A stretch of 13,001 nt of DNA from JAAYWY01 sp050945275 (GCA_050945275.1 JBMNSQ010000043.1:1-13001), one strand, 5' to 3'; counted from the stretch's first letter, positions 1 through 7,523 are shown. A program made the numbers and translations. Notes: generated from the sequence alone by a model not told the origin.

Positions 1-444
1 AAGATGCCGGACCAGTTGTGGAAATGGTATTATGGCTATCCAACCTAGAACAAGATAAAAAATTGCCGACACCATGCGAGACTTAAAGACACGCCAAAAG
101 GTGAGGCCGATACCAAGGATGGCCAGAACCCAGATCGTGGTTAACATGGTCCACCGCCAGACCCTTGTCAAGCCATAGAAAAACACAGGTGTAGCCGACC
201 CGGCAATCAAAAAGTAGATGGCGGCATGGTCAAACTTTCTAAGCCACTTTTCTTTTCGGGGTGTTGTTTTGATCCAGTGATATAGTGAACTGGTACCGTA
301 TAGTGTAATTATGCTTACCCCATAAATAGTCATGGTAATCACCTTCACCATATCACCCCGGCTGAGGGCAATCAAAGCGATTAGACCTACAATGCCACCG
401 ATAAAGGTCAGAAAATGCGTCCATGCATTAATTGGCTCTTTCAT
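1..444 (-). CDS. trhA: Hemolysin III / TrhA (PAQR-type) membrane protein, 3' end outside window
   Basis: Reading the minus strand from ATG at 444 gives 148 open codons that run off the window at base 1. The start follows an AAAGGAGGT ribosome binding site at 456–464. The product begins MKEPINAWTHFLTFIGG and carries several hydrophobic segments. Family signatures are visible: SSLYHW near residues 50–55 (usually S-x-LYH) and FDHAAIYFLIAGSATP near 68–83 (usually D-H-x-x-I-(Y/F)-x-L-I-A-G-(S/T)-x-T-P). In the PAQR superfamily these Ser, His and Asp residues are thought to form a metal site in the membrane. Relatives have about 210 residues, so roughly the last third is missing here. The bacterial family is linked to membrane energetics or lipid homeostasis; the old name hemolysin III does not show haemolytic activity. 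Family call firm, exact role unknown. Confidence 0.87.
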   Translation of the reverse strand, partial: MKEPINAWTHFLTFIGGIVGLIALIALSRGDMVKVITMTIYGVSIITLYGTSSLYHWIKTTPRKEKWLRKFDHAAIYFLIAGSATPVFFYGLTRVWRWTMLTTIWVLAILGIGLTFWRVFKSRMVSAIFYLVLGWIAIIPFPQLVRHL

Positions 445-615
445 AGTTTAAGTTTACCTCCTTTACCCATATAACAATCCGCGCTTTTACCCAGCGAAAC
501 TGATGTTTTATCATTATTCCACAAGAATTGGGCCCGTATCCAGGCGCAAAGACCCTAAGCAACCAATACAACTCCTTCAACCAATATAGTCTGTTGCGTC
601 CTAGACCTTAGATTA

Positions 616-644
616 ATAATACAGTATTTAACCCTGGGATGCAA
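616..644 (-). promoter_or_regulatory. Candidate SigA promoter of the TrhA gene
   Basis: Minus strand TTGCAT (639–644), 17-base spacer, TATTAT (616–621). The -10 matches consensus at 5 of 6 positions, the -35 at only 3 of 6. It would give a leader of about 165 bases before the ATG at 444. I see no structured RNA motif in that leader. Confidence 0.4.
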
Positions 645-681
645 AATTAAAATCGTTTGTGTGGATAGCGCGCAAAACGTT

Positions 682-725
682 AATGCCTGCCACTTAGGAG
701 GTTAATCCTAGTAGCAGGCATTTTT
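682..725. terminator. Hairpin in the gap between the TrhA gene and the GH18 gene
   Basis: AATGCCTGC (682–690) pairs with GCAGGCATT (714–722), with an inner TAGGA/TCCTA stem. The T-run (721–725) follows the stem on the plus strand. On the minus strand, where the GH18 gene ends at 745, the stem is followed by the weaker AACGTTTTG. It probably ends the GH18 transcript, as no plus-strand gene precedes it. A small GGTGA/TCACC stem lies beside it at 730–742. The rest of 445–744 shows only the promoter already listed. Confidence 0.6.
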
Positions 726-744
726 CGCTGGTGACGATCACCTG

Positions 745-2226
745 TTAGAATTTGTCGGCGATAACTTGCCACATGCCGGGGTCTTCAAACCCAAGACGCC
801 AGATGGCGATCCCGCCGAGTTTGTACTGGGCGGCCAGATCTAATTTGGCCGCGATGCTGGATGGGTTCTCAAACCAGACTTCCCGCGCATAGTTGCCGGG
901 CCAGTAGATGAAGTATGGGCTTTGGGAGGCATTGTCCCACTGTATGGTGGCCCCATACTGCCTAGCCAAGGAAGCCGCCTCCTTACTGGTGACGGCTTTG
1001 CCGCCGTAACCGCCAGCGGGCCAATCGTAGCCGTAGGCGGCGATACCCATACGGATTTTCTGGGCTGGGATTACCGAGGTGGCGTAATCTATCACTTGCT
1101 TCACCCAACCTAGCGAGGCCACTGGACCGGCCGAACCGCCGCTCCAATGCTCGTCGTAAGTCATGATCATAATGGAGTCGGCTATTTTGCCTAATGCCTG
1201 GTAATCGAACGCACCCGACCAAGCATTGTTAGGGTCGTCCCACGTTTTGGCTGGCACCGACAAGGTAACCTGGTAGCCGTCCTGATGTAAATCAGCTGCC
1301 AATTCCCGGACAAAAGCCGTGTATGAGTTACGATCGTAAGTGGGAACGTCTTCAAAATCAATGTTTACGCCTGCGTAGCCGCCGTTTCGTACTGTCCGGG
1401 CAATGTTTCTTATGGCCGTCTGACGCAAAGAAGCATTGGTCAAGATAGCATGGACCAGATCACGATCGAAACCTCCACTGGCACCAATATTGTGGACCAG
1501 GGCCAGTACCGGTTTACCGGTGGCCTTGGCATCTTTGAGCAAACCTTGATAGGCTTGTCCGCTAACCGAGCCGTCCCAGTTGATCTCATAAGAAAAAGCG
1601 GCCACAGTGGAAATAATATCCCGGTAAGCTTTATATGAATTCCAGGACAAGTTGTCACCATTGTAGTATTCTACATAGTAGCCGACCACATCAAACGCTC
1701 CATCAGGGGTGGGCGCTGGTGCTGGTGGCGGTGACACTGGGGGCGCTGTTGGAAATGAACGGGGGATGGCCAATGCTTGACCGGGGTAAATCAGGTCCAG
1801 GCGCGGCAGAGCGTTGGCCCGAGAGATTTCTTCCAGGCTCAGTCCATAGCGCTGGGCAATGAGGTACAAAGTATCGCCTGGTTTCACTATGTACCGCTCG
1901 TAGGACGCACCGGAACGGCTTGTAGCCGTAGGCTGAGATAGATTTGCCAGGGCCTCTCTTAATGCCGCCCAGGTAGCTGGACCCGCAATGCCATCGGTCA
2001 CTAGGTTGTGCCGGGCTTGAAACTGTCTTACTGCCTGCTGGGTCAGGGGGCCAAAATCACCGTCAATGGGGCCGAGTTTGAACCCCAGGCGGGCCAAAGT
2101 GGCCTGCAGTTCGGCTACATCGTCCCCTTTTGTGCCCAGCGTCAGCATTCGCGGGGCAGCTTGGGCAGGGAGTGCAGCCATGACCAGTAAAAGAACGACT
2201 AGGACCACTGCACCGATACGATTCAC
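745..2226 (-). CDS. Secreted peptidoglycan-binding/LysM/GH18 hydrolase, SleL (YaaH)-like
   Basis: A 493-residue exported enzyme. GTG at 2226 is chosen because GAGGAGGAG lies five bases upstream and a signal peptide starts there (VNRIGAVVLVVLLL, cleavage likely after AQA at 23). The longer reading from 2379 starts inside the preceding gene's terminator and upstream of this gene's promoter. Domains: PG_binding_1 about 27–93, one LysM about 112–155 (YIVKPGDTLYLIAQRYG), Pro-rich linker 159–175, GH18 barrel 177–493. The catalytic stretch is GVNIDFED with acid Glu292. As in spore cortex-fragment-lytic enzymes, it has NID where chitinases have DxD. MTYDEH (355–360) and the AIWRLG strand near 474–479 also fit. 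It likely cleaves N-acetylglucosaminidic bonds in cortex or wall peptidoglycan; a vegetative wall role is possible. SleL-type enzymes usually carry two LysM units rather than PG_binding plus one LysM. Confidence 0.85.
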   Translation of the reverse strand: MNRIGAVVLVVLLLVMAALPAQAAPRMLTLGTKGDDVAELQATLARLGFKLGPIDGDFGPLTQQAVRQFQARHNLVTDGIAGPATWAALREALANLSQPTATSRSGASYERYIVKPGDTLYLIAQRYGLSLEEISRANALPRLDLIYPGQALAIPRSFPTAPPVSPPPAPAPTPDGAFDVVGYYVEYYNGDNLSWNSYKAYRDIISTVAAFSYEINWDGSVSGQAYQGLLKDAKATGKPVLALVHNIGASGGFDRDLVHAILTNASLRQTAIRNIARTVRNGGYAGVNIDFEDVPTYDRNSYTAFVRELAADLHQDGYQVTLSVPAKTWDDPNNAWSGAFDYQALGKIADSIMIMTYDEHWSGGSAGPVASLGWVKQVIDYATSVIPAQKIRMGIAAYGYDWPAGGYGGKAVTSKEAASLARQYGATIQWDNASQSPYFIYWPGNYAREVWFENPSSIAAKLDLAAQYKLGGIAIWRLGFEDPGMWQVIADKF

Positions 2227-2289
2227 AGTTTCTCCTCCTCGATTGTTGCCATCTTTATCTTTAAAAGGCATACTTCCCCAAGCAGGCTC

Positions 2290-2319
2290 ATTATAACTTG
2301 GTATTGGTATAAATGTCAT
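2290..2319 (-). promoter_or_regulatory. SigA-type promoter of the GH18 gene
   Basis: Minus strand ATGACA (2314–2319), 18-base spacer, perfect TATAAT (2290–2295). The predicted start lies near 2283, leaving a leader of about 57 bases that contains GAGGAGGAG. This places the gene in a separate transcript from the penicillin-binding protein upstream and supports the GTG start at 2226. The housekeeping form suggests vegetative expression rather than control by a sporulation sigma factor only. Confidence 0.7.
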
Positions 2320-2349
2320 CTTCCCCCAGCGGCGTCGACTTGTCCACAC

Positions 2350-2377
2350 AAAAAGATAAAGCGCCGCTGGACGGCGC
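2350..2377 (-). terminator. Intrinsic terminator of the penicillin-binding protein gene
   Basis: On the minus strand, GCGCCG-TCCAG-CGGCGC (2377–2361) is followed by TTTATCTTTTTG. The stem is six perfect GC pairs. It lies about 55 bases after the stop at 2433. Confidence 0.85.
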
Positions 2378-2432
2378 ATTGGAATAAAACGCAGTATCTG
2401 ACATCAATGGTAACCAAAGGAAAAGTTGGCGG

Positions 2433-4664
2433 TTAAGGTTCGGTGCTTGTTGCCTGGGCAGGAGGCTCTGTTAGCGGCTCAATAATTGAGGAGGTCTCGG
2501 GAGCGGAAGATGTATCTGGTACTTCCTCCAAAGATGTATCTGGGGCTAGAGGAGATGGTAATGACTCAGGGATTTGCTCGGAAGTTTCATTGTGCGGAGA
2601 GGACGCGCTCGGTGGCACTGTTTCCTCTGGAGGTTCTGTTTCCTCCGAAGGAGTAACGAAGGGCCAGTTAAGCTGCCAGCTGCTCCAGGGTGTGTGCAGG
2701 CTGCATGGTTGCCACGGTTGTGTTCCCTGAACAAAAATTTCCTTATATACACTCTCTGCTGGACACCACCTGGTGGCCAACAGTCCCGACTGGCGGCAGA
2801 CGTTCAGTTCAACGATCCCCGACGGCCGCTTAAACTCACGCGCCGGTTTGCCGGCTAATGCTTCCTTGACAAAATTAGCAAAGATAGGGGCTGCTAGGCC
2901 ACCGCCGGTACCATTCACATCCCGCGCCGGAACGTCGTTCCCCACATATACGGCTGCCACTAGCTCCGGTGTATAGCCCACAAACCAGGCGTTGCCCTGG
3001 CTAGTACCTGTTTTCCCAGCCACCGGCCGTTCCACAGTGCGTCCCACTACACTAGCCGTCCCTCCAGGCTGGGTAACGTTTTGCATAATACTGGTTAATA
3101 CATAGATACTCCTAGCGTCGGCCACCGGTTGTACCTGCGGCTTATGCTCTTCCAGTACTCGACCGAACCTGTTTTCCACTCGCCGGATAGCCCAGGGCTG
3201 AACTTTCTTGCCTCCGTTGGCAAAAGGAGCAAAAGCAGCTGCCATATCCAGCGGTGTCACCTCATTAGTTCCTAAAACCGACGACAAATGAGGTGTGAGC
3301 TGGCCAGAAAGGCCCAAATCATGCGCTGTGGCCACACCCTTAGCTGGTCCTAGTTCGTAATTTAGCCGGGCCGACACCACATTATCAGAAATAGTAAGGG
3401 CCTCCCTTAGCGTTAGCGGACGGTAGTGATAATCTTCGTCACCGTAATCAGTGGGGGTCCATGGCACCTGTCCGGCCACGGGCAGGGCGATGGGCTCACA
3501 GACGATGGTACTGGCGGCGGTGTAGCCGTTCTCCAATGCCGCCAAATACACAAAAGGCTTAAAAGCCGATCCTGGTTGGCGCGGAGCCAGCGCACGGTTA
3601 AGGGGTGTTTCGGTAAAATCTCGCCCGCCGATCATAGCTAGCATGGCCCCTGTTTCGGGATCAAGGGCAATCAGCGCACCCTGGGGCTGGGTTATCCCGT
3701 TGTTGTCTTTGAATACCGCCGGTAGTCCCTGCTCAAAAGCTTTATCTGCAGCTTCTTGTACTTCTATATCTAATGTAGTGTAAATTTTAAGCCCGCCCTT
3801 GTGCAGCATGTCCGCATCGTAGCGCTTTTCTAGCTCCCGGAAAATATAGTCCACAAAATAGGGAGCGCGGCCGGGGCCGCGCTTGAGTCCAGCGAGCCGA
3901 AGCGGTTCCTTAGCCGCTTCTTGGGCCTCCTTGGCCGTAATGTATCCGCGCTCGGCCATGGCGCCTAGGACCGTCTCTCTTCGTGCCAAGGCTGCCGACG
4001 GATCTATATAAGGCGAATACCAACCCGGACTGCGCGGTATCCCGGCCAAGAGTGCCGCTTCCGCCAGATTAAGATCGCGGGCATGCTTACCAAAATAGGT
4101 TTGGGACGCTACCTCCACCCCATAGGCCCCGTGGCCGAAGTTAATTGTATTTAAGTACAGACGTAGTATCTGTTCCTTAGAGTACCTAGCTTCTAACTTA
4201 AATGTAAGGAGCAGTTCGCGACCCTTCCGCTCCCAGGTGCGCTCTGGCGTCAAGTAAAGATTTTTGGCCAGCTGTTGGGTAATAGTACTGCCACCTTCCA
4301 TTACTTTTCCCGCCTGAAAGTTTCGTACAAAGGCCCGCACTACCGCCACCGGATCCACACCAAAATGCTCAAAGAAGCGATAGTCTTCTACTGCCACCAC
4401 TGCGTTTTGCAGCAGGGGAGAGATTTCGCTTAGCGGAACTTCCACCCGATGCTCGGTATAAAATTTAGCGATCGGCCGCCCCTCTATATCAAATAATTGG
4501 CTGGCCAAAGGTACCGCAGCCGCCGGTAGCGGAGTGACCAAAATATATATCCCTAAAGCTAGGAATAAAAGTAACGCTAATCCTAGCGTTATTTCCGAAG
4601 CCATAAACCAACTTCTTTTAGCTCGTTTTCCCACGCCACATGTTCCTTTCCTTGGCTTCTTCAT
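2433..4664 (-). CDS. Class A penicillin-binding protein (bifunctional transglycosylase/transpeptidase)
   Basis: A membrane-anchored enzyme that polymerises lipid II glycans and crosslinks peptides. The start at ATG 4664 (743 aa) is preferred over ATG 4700: it follows AAGGCAGG at proper spacing, and the upstream ATG has no ribosome binding site. Order: short basic cytoplasmic tail; one membrane helix about 21–45; GT51 domain about 65–240 with VEDYRFFEH (catalytic Glu93) and EGGSTITQQLAKN; transpeptidase domain about 290–600 with SxxK SAFK (Ser366), SDN (426–428) and KTG (551–553). A Cys-containing C-terminal element follows (C-x2-SGLLAT-x2-CP … PC-x2-H), as in many Firmicute PBP1 proteins. The last 70 or so residues are a Pro/Ser/Thr/Glu-rich low-complexity tail. 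All catalytic motifs are intact. The gene resembles ponA/pbp1A, but paralogues are common, so I give no symbol. Confidence 0.95.
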   Translation of the reverse strand: MKKPRKGTCGVGKRAKRSWFMASEITLGLALLLFLALGIYILVTPLPAAAVPLASQLFDIEGRPIAKFYTEHRVEVPLSEISPLLQNAVVAVEDYRFFEHFGVDPVAVVRAFVRNFQAGKVMEGGSTITQQLAKNLYLTPERTWERKGRELLLTFKLEARYSKEQILRLYLNTINFGHGAYGVEVASQTYFGKHARDLNLAEAALLAGIPRSPGWYSPYIDPSAALARRETVLGAMAERGYITAKEAQEAAKEPLRLAGLKRGPGRAPYFVDYIFRELEKRYDADMLHKGGLKIYTTLDIEVQEAADKAFEQGLPAVFKDNNGITQPQGALIALDPETGAMLAMIGGRDFTETPLNRALAPRQPGSAFKPFVYLAALENGYTAASTIVCEPIALPVAGQVPWTPTDYGDEDYHYRPLTLREALTISDNVVSARLNYELGPAKGVATAHDLGLSGQLTPHLSSVLGTNEVTPLDMAAAFAPFANGGKKVQPWAIRRVENRFGRVLEEHKPQVQPVADARSIYVLTSIMQNVTQPGGTASVVGRTVERPVAGKTGTSQGNAWFVGYTPELVAAVYVGNDVPARDVNGTGGGLAAPIFANFVKEALAGKPAREFKRPSGIVELNVCRQSGLLATRWCPAESVYKEIFVQGTQPWQPCSLHTPWSSWQLNWPFVTPSEETEPPEETVPPSASSPHNETSEQIPESLPSPLAPDTSLEEVPDTSSAPETSSIIEPLTEPPAQATSTEP

Positions 4665-4775
4665 AGTATTGCCTGCCTTACCAAGGTTATACAGTAGCAT
4701 CTAGTTTTCGCACAGTCTGCCGTCCAGCCCTTAAGATGGATTTTGTAGGTAAAACTAGAATTTTCTCTCTAAGAC

Positions 4776-4805
4776 TTGACGAAGCCGTTGTTTGCGTGGT
4801 ACAAT
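4776..4805 (+). promoter_or_regulatory. SigA promoter of the lysine riboswitch–transporter transcript
   Basis: TTGACG (4776–4781), 18-base spacer, TACAAT (4800–4805): 5 of 6 matches in each box. The start would be near 4812, about 40 bases before the aptamer. It lies in the divergent gap with the penicillin-binding protein gene, for which I could not find an equally clear promoter. Confidence 0.75.
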
Positions 4806-4851
4806 CGAAACTAAGTTAATATATACCTCATCCCGCACAGCAAGTACCCAA

Positions 4852-5044
4852 GGGGTGAGGTAGAGGTCGCGGGCGACCATAAGTACCGGCTAAGAGCAGG
4901 GCAGCTATGATTAGCCGGGAAAGGGGTCATACCGCCGAAGTTCGCCGCCTGCTGCGGACGGCGAGCTGGGGCTACGGTGAATAACCGTAGAACTGTCATC
5001 CGGGGGTTTAACCCAATCCCGCGGATGGAGCGCTATCTCATTTC
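4852..5044 (+). ncRNA. Lysine riboswitch (L-box) aptamer
   Basis: A cis-acting RNA that binds lysine and lowers expression of the gene behind it. All five helices can be paired by eye. P1 is TGAGGTAG (4856–4863) with CTATCTCA (5033–5040), extendable by wobble pairs to 4852/5044. P2 includes GACC/GGTC and CCGGCTAA (4886–4893) with TTAGCCGG (4911–4918). P3 is AGTTCGCCG (4939–4947) with CGGCGAGCT (4959–4967). P4 is CTACGGT (4972–4978) with ACCGTAG (4984–4990). P5 is CATCCG (4997–5002) with CGGATG (5022–5027). Conserved joining elements are present: AGAGG (4862–4866), AAGTA (4881–4885), GCCGAAG (4934–4940), ACTGTCA (4992–4998) and GGAGCGCTATCTC. The layout matches the known lysC leader aptamer, and no essential element appears missing. 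Confidence 0.94.
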
Positions 5045-5058
5045 ATTAGTAAGAGGAG

Positions 5059-5162
5059 GGGATGAGGGTGTTTTTATGTTCACCCAATCCAAAACGCCAA
5101 AAATGGACATGTTTGTGACCAGTACCAACGATAACACTTAAGTCCAAAGGAGGCGTTTTTGC
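5059..5162 (+). promoter_or_regulatory. Expression platform of the lysine riboswitch, with helix sequestering the ribosome binding site
   Basis: AAAACGCC (5091–5098) is complementary to GGCGTTTT (5152–5159), which overlaps the AAAGGAGG ribosome binding site (5147–5153) just before ATG 5163. An inner TGGAC (5104–5108)/GTCCA (5142–5146) stem adds to this hairpin. The same AAAACGCC can instead pair with GGTGTTTT (5067–5074), freeing the ribosome binding site. This suggests translational control. The 3' arm ends in TTTTT, so premature termination just before the start codon is an alternative. The pairing is seen in the sequence; the mechanism is inferred. Confidence 0.6.
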
Positions 5163-6737
5163 ATGGAAATGCAAACGGTAGGGTGGCTTTCTATTATTCC
5201 GCCCTTTATAGCAATCACATTAGCCATTGTCACAAAGGAAGTTTTAATCTCACTAGCTCTAGGGATTTTTAGCGGTGCGTTAATTTTATCCGGCTGGAAT
5301 CCAGCTGGTGCTTTTACCCAATCGGTAGAAATCCTGATTAATTCCATCGGCGATGCCGAATGGAACGTGCGCGTTATTTTGTTCGTTACGCTGCTCGGTG
5401 GTATTGTCGGACTACTGGCGCGCTCCGGCAGTCCCGTTTCTTTTAGTTTGTGGGCTATCAAGCGTGTAAAGAATCGCAGTTTAGCTCTGCTTACCACCTG
5501 GCTTCTTGGTATTACTATCTTTATGGATGACTATTTCAACTGTCTAACAGTGGGGACCATTATGCGCCCTATCACCGACCGTTACCGTATATCGCGGGCA
5601 AAGCTAGCCTTTGTTATTGATGCTACGGCGGCGCCGGTATGTATCTTAGTACCGCTGTCCACTTGGGTGGCCTACGTGATGTCACTTTTAGTACAGGAGT
5701 TTGGCCAGTATGGTATTACCATGAATCCCTTCCAGGCATTTATGGCTACCATTCCTTATAATCTTTATGCCTGGCTAGTGCTGGCCATGGTCCTGGTTAC
5801 CTCCTTTACCGACCTGGAGTTTGGCCCCATGGCTCATCATGAACGTTTGGCCTTAGAGAAGGGTATCTTGTATGATGATTCGTTAGGGTCCCCTCCGGGT
5901 GACGATTTTGCCAACCTGGAAGTGGCCGACAACAGCCAGCCCATCGATCTTATACTACCGATCGTTACCCTGGTTGTAGGCACTATCGCTGCTATGCTAG
6001 TTACCGGTGGGTATGGCGAAGTAGGTTTTTGGGAAGCTATCATGAATACCGACTCCGCTACTTCTTTGGTTTACGGAGCTACTGTTAGCATAATCATTAC
6101 TGTGCTGTTTTACCACTTCCGCCGCGTGGTCACCATAAAGGACTCCATGAATGCAATTGTCCAAGGGTTTAAGTCCATGGTTATGGCCATATCGGTGTTG
6201 TCCTTAGCTTGGAGCATTGGGGCCATCTGTAAGGAACTAGGAACTGGCGTTTGGGTGGCTGGTGTTGTTTCCAGGGGTCTTCCCGCAACATTTATTCCAG
6301 CTGCGCTGTTTGTGGCTTCGGCAATCATTGCCTTTGCCACCGGGACATCGTGGGGTACCTTTGCTATTATGATCCCCATCGCAGTGCCGCTAGCCCAAGC
6401 CGTTAATATTGTCTACCTTATTCCAAGTGTAGCTGCAGTTCTATCTGGTGGTACCTTCGGTGACCACTGCTCACCTATCTCCGATACCACCATCATGTCT
6501 TCCACCGGTGGCGCATGTCACCACGTTGACCACGTGAATACTCAGTTGCCATATGCTCTCACTGCTGCCGCCCTGTCCACTGTGGGCTTCGTTATCTCAA
6601 CTTTCCTGTCTAACGGTTGGATAGTGCTAGCTGTGTCCCTAGTGCTGTTCTTTGCGGTTGTTAAGCTGCTACATTCCTTTTGGAACGACGGCCTCTCAGC
6701 ATCGGTGCCGGTAGCTCAAGAACACGGGAGCAATTAA
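5163..6737 (+). CDS. NhaC-family transporter, probable lysine carrier (LysW-type)
   Basis: A 524-residue integral membrane carrier. The start is set by AAAGGAGG nine bases upstream of ATG. By eye there are 11–13 hydrophobic segments. NhaC-family blocks are present: FMDDYFNCLTVGTIMRPITDR (120–140), the ATAAPVCILVPLSTW stretch (155–169) and GDHCSPISDTTIMSS (433–447) followed by HVNTQLPYA. A hydrophilic loop lies near 220–262. By homology alone it would be called a Na+/H+ antiporter. However, it lies directly behind a complete lysine riboswitch with no other gene in between, and comparative studies of L-box regulons assigned riboswitch-controlled NhaC proteins as lysine transporters (lysW). Lysine uptake is therefore the better reading; it is an inference from regulation. 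Single-gene transcript, closed by the terminator at 6766. Confidence 0.88.
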   Translation: MEMQTVGWLSIIPPFIAITLAIVTKEVLISLALGIFSGALILSGWNPAGAFTQSVEILINSIGDAEWNVRVILFVTLLGGIVGLLARSGSPVSFSLWAIKRVKNRSLALLTTWLLGITIFMDDYFNCLTVGTIMRPITDRYRISRAKLAFVIDATAAPVCILVPLSTWVAYVMSLLVQEFGQYGITMNPFQAFMATIPYNLYAWLVLAMVLVTSFTDLEFGPMAHHERLALEKGILYDDSLGSPPGDDFANLEVADNSQPIDLILPIVTLVVGTIAAMLVTGGYGEVGFWEAIMNTDSATSLVYGATVSIIITVLFYHFRRVVTIKDSMNAIVQGFKSMVMAISVLSLAWSIGAICKELGTGVWVAGVVSRGLPATFIPAALFVASAIIAFATGTSWGTFAIMIPIAVPLAQAVNIVYLIPSVAAVLSGGTFGDHCSPISDTTIMSSTGGACHHVDHVNTQLPYALTAAALSTVGFVISTFLSNGWIVLAVSLVLFFAVVKLLHSFWNDGLSASVPVAQEHGSN

Positions 6738-6765
6738 ACTAACAGAAACCGGATTTGTCTCTTTC

Positions 6766-6800
6766 AGCGGGCAGGTTTAGAGTCTGCCCGCTTTCTGTCT
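6766..6800 (+). terminator. Intrinsic terminator after the NhaC-family gene
   Basis: AGCGGGCAG (6766–6774) pairs perfectly with CTGCCCGCT (6784–6792). It is followed by TTCTGTCTTTG. The upstream ACAGAAA can extend the stem by pairing with TTTCTGT. Confidence 0.85.
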
Positions 6801-6839
6801 TTGATTGAGCATATTATTATACATTTCAATGGTTTTTGC

Positions 6840-6868
6840 TTGACTCGCTAGGGAAAATATGCTTATAT
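6840..6868 (+). promoter_or_regulatory. SigA-type promoter of rpoE
   Basis: TTGACT (6840–6845), 17-base spacer, TTATAT (6863–6868); TATATG at spacing 18 is an equal alternative. It lies about 80 bases before the rpoE start, directly after the terminator of the preceding gene. Confidence 0.6.
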
Positions 6869-6946
6869 GCTAGAAGAAGAATAAAGACTAAAGGGTTGAT
6901 CAAATCATATATTGTGGCATACTAGAATTCGGAGGTGGGTATAAAC

Positions 6947-7396
6947 GTGGCCCAAGACCACAAGAAAAAGGTTGCCCAGCGCACCTTAAATGAATGCTAT
7001 CTAATCCTTAAGTCAAGTCGAAAGCCAAGGAGTTTTCGCGAACTTTTAGCTGCTGGTTGGGAAAAAGTAGAGCCAGAAGTAGCTCTTACCGGGACCATCT
7101 TAGCCAATTTATACACCAGCCTTAACCTGGATGCTCGTTTCGAACCGTTAGGTAAGGGTGAGTGGGGGCTTACCGAATGGCGCTCCAGACCAGCTCGCTC
7201 CAGTGTCCCGGCTACATCTTTAATGGGTCGGTCATATGCCGATGAACGGCTCCGCCAGCCAAGCAGGCTAGCTAGCCCTACCTTAAGCGAGTTAGAAAGC
7301 GATAGTTCAGCCACAGTAGAAGAGACATTTTTATCTCTCGACGATAGCGACGAGGAACCGTGGGACGAAGACGACGATAGCGACAGCCAAGAATAA
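6947..7396 (+). CDS. rpoE: RNA polymerase delta subunit (RpoE, Gram-positive type)
   Basis: A 149-residue accessory RNA polymerase subunit that in Firmicutes speeds enzyme recycling and affects promoter selectivity and start-nucleotide sensitivity. The N-terminal HARE-HTH-type domain spans about 12–77 (SFRELLAAGWEKV … ILANLYTSLNLDARFEPLGKGEWGLTEW). A polar linker follows, then an acidic tail (about 126–149, with the DEEPWDEDDD run) as expected for delta. GTG 6947 is chosen; the GTG at 6935 overlaps the GGAGGT ribosome binding site (6931–6936) and cannot be the start. The tail is shorter than in Bacillus subtilis delta (173 aa). The position just before pyrG matches the conserved rpoE–pyrG order in Firmicutes and strengthens the call. 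Confidence 0.88.
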   Translation: MAQDHKKKVAQRTLNECYLILKSSRKPRSFRELLAAGWEKVEPEVALTGTILANLYTSLNLDARFEPLGKGEWGLTEWRSRPARSSVPATSLMGRSYADERLRQPSRLASPTLSELESDSSATVEETFLSLDDSDEEPWDEDDDSDSQE

Positions 7397-7451
7397 AGGA
7401 ACTATCTTGGATTATATTATTGCCACTCTGGGCAGTCTGTTTTGTCTACAC

Positions 7452-7480
7452 TTGACAGGGGTATTTAGCTTAAGTAAAAT
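7452..7480 (+). promoter_or_regulatory. SigA promoter of pyrG
   Basis: Perfect TTGACA (7452–7457), 17-base spacer, TAAAAT (7475–7480). This is the best promoter in the window. The start is expected near 7487, giving a leader of about 110 bases that contains a terminator before pyrG. Confidence 0.8.
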
Positions 7481-7523
7481 GGGGAAGTGGTACTTAGCTA
7501 ATTTAGACAGAACTTATGCGCCA

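Noticed and set aside
2227..2379. Longer N-terminus of the GH18 protein starting at ATG 2379
   Set aside because: The ATG lies inside the penicillin-binding protein terminator and upstream of a good promoter at 2290–2319. GTG 2226 has a strong ribosome binding site and starts a clean signal peptide.
2443..2858. Plus-strand open frames opposite the penicillin-binding protein tail
   Set aside because: They mirror the low-complexity Ser/Thr/Pro/Glu-rich coding sequence on the other strand, have no ribosome binding site and match nothing I recognise.
4665..4700. ATG 4700 as start of the penicillin-binding protein
   Set aside because: No ribosome binding site precedes it; ATG 4664 has AAGGCAGG upstream and begins the usual short basic tail before the membrane helix.
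5163..6737. Plain Na+/H+ antiporter NhaC annotation
   Set aside because: The lysine riboswitch immediately upstream makes a lysine carrier the better reading, although family membership alone would allow ion exchange.
6935..6946. GTG 6935 as start of rpoE
   Set aside because: It overlaps the GGAGGT ribosome binding site at 6931–6936. GTG 6947 lies at a workable distance from that site.
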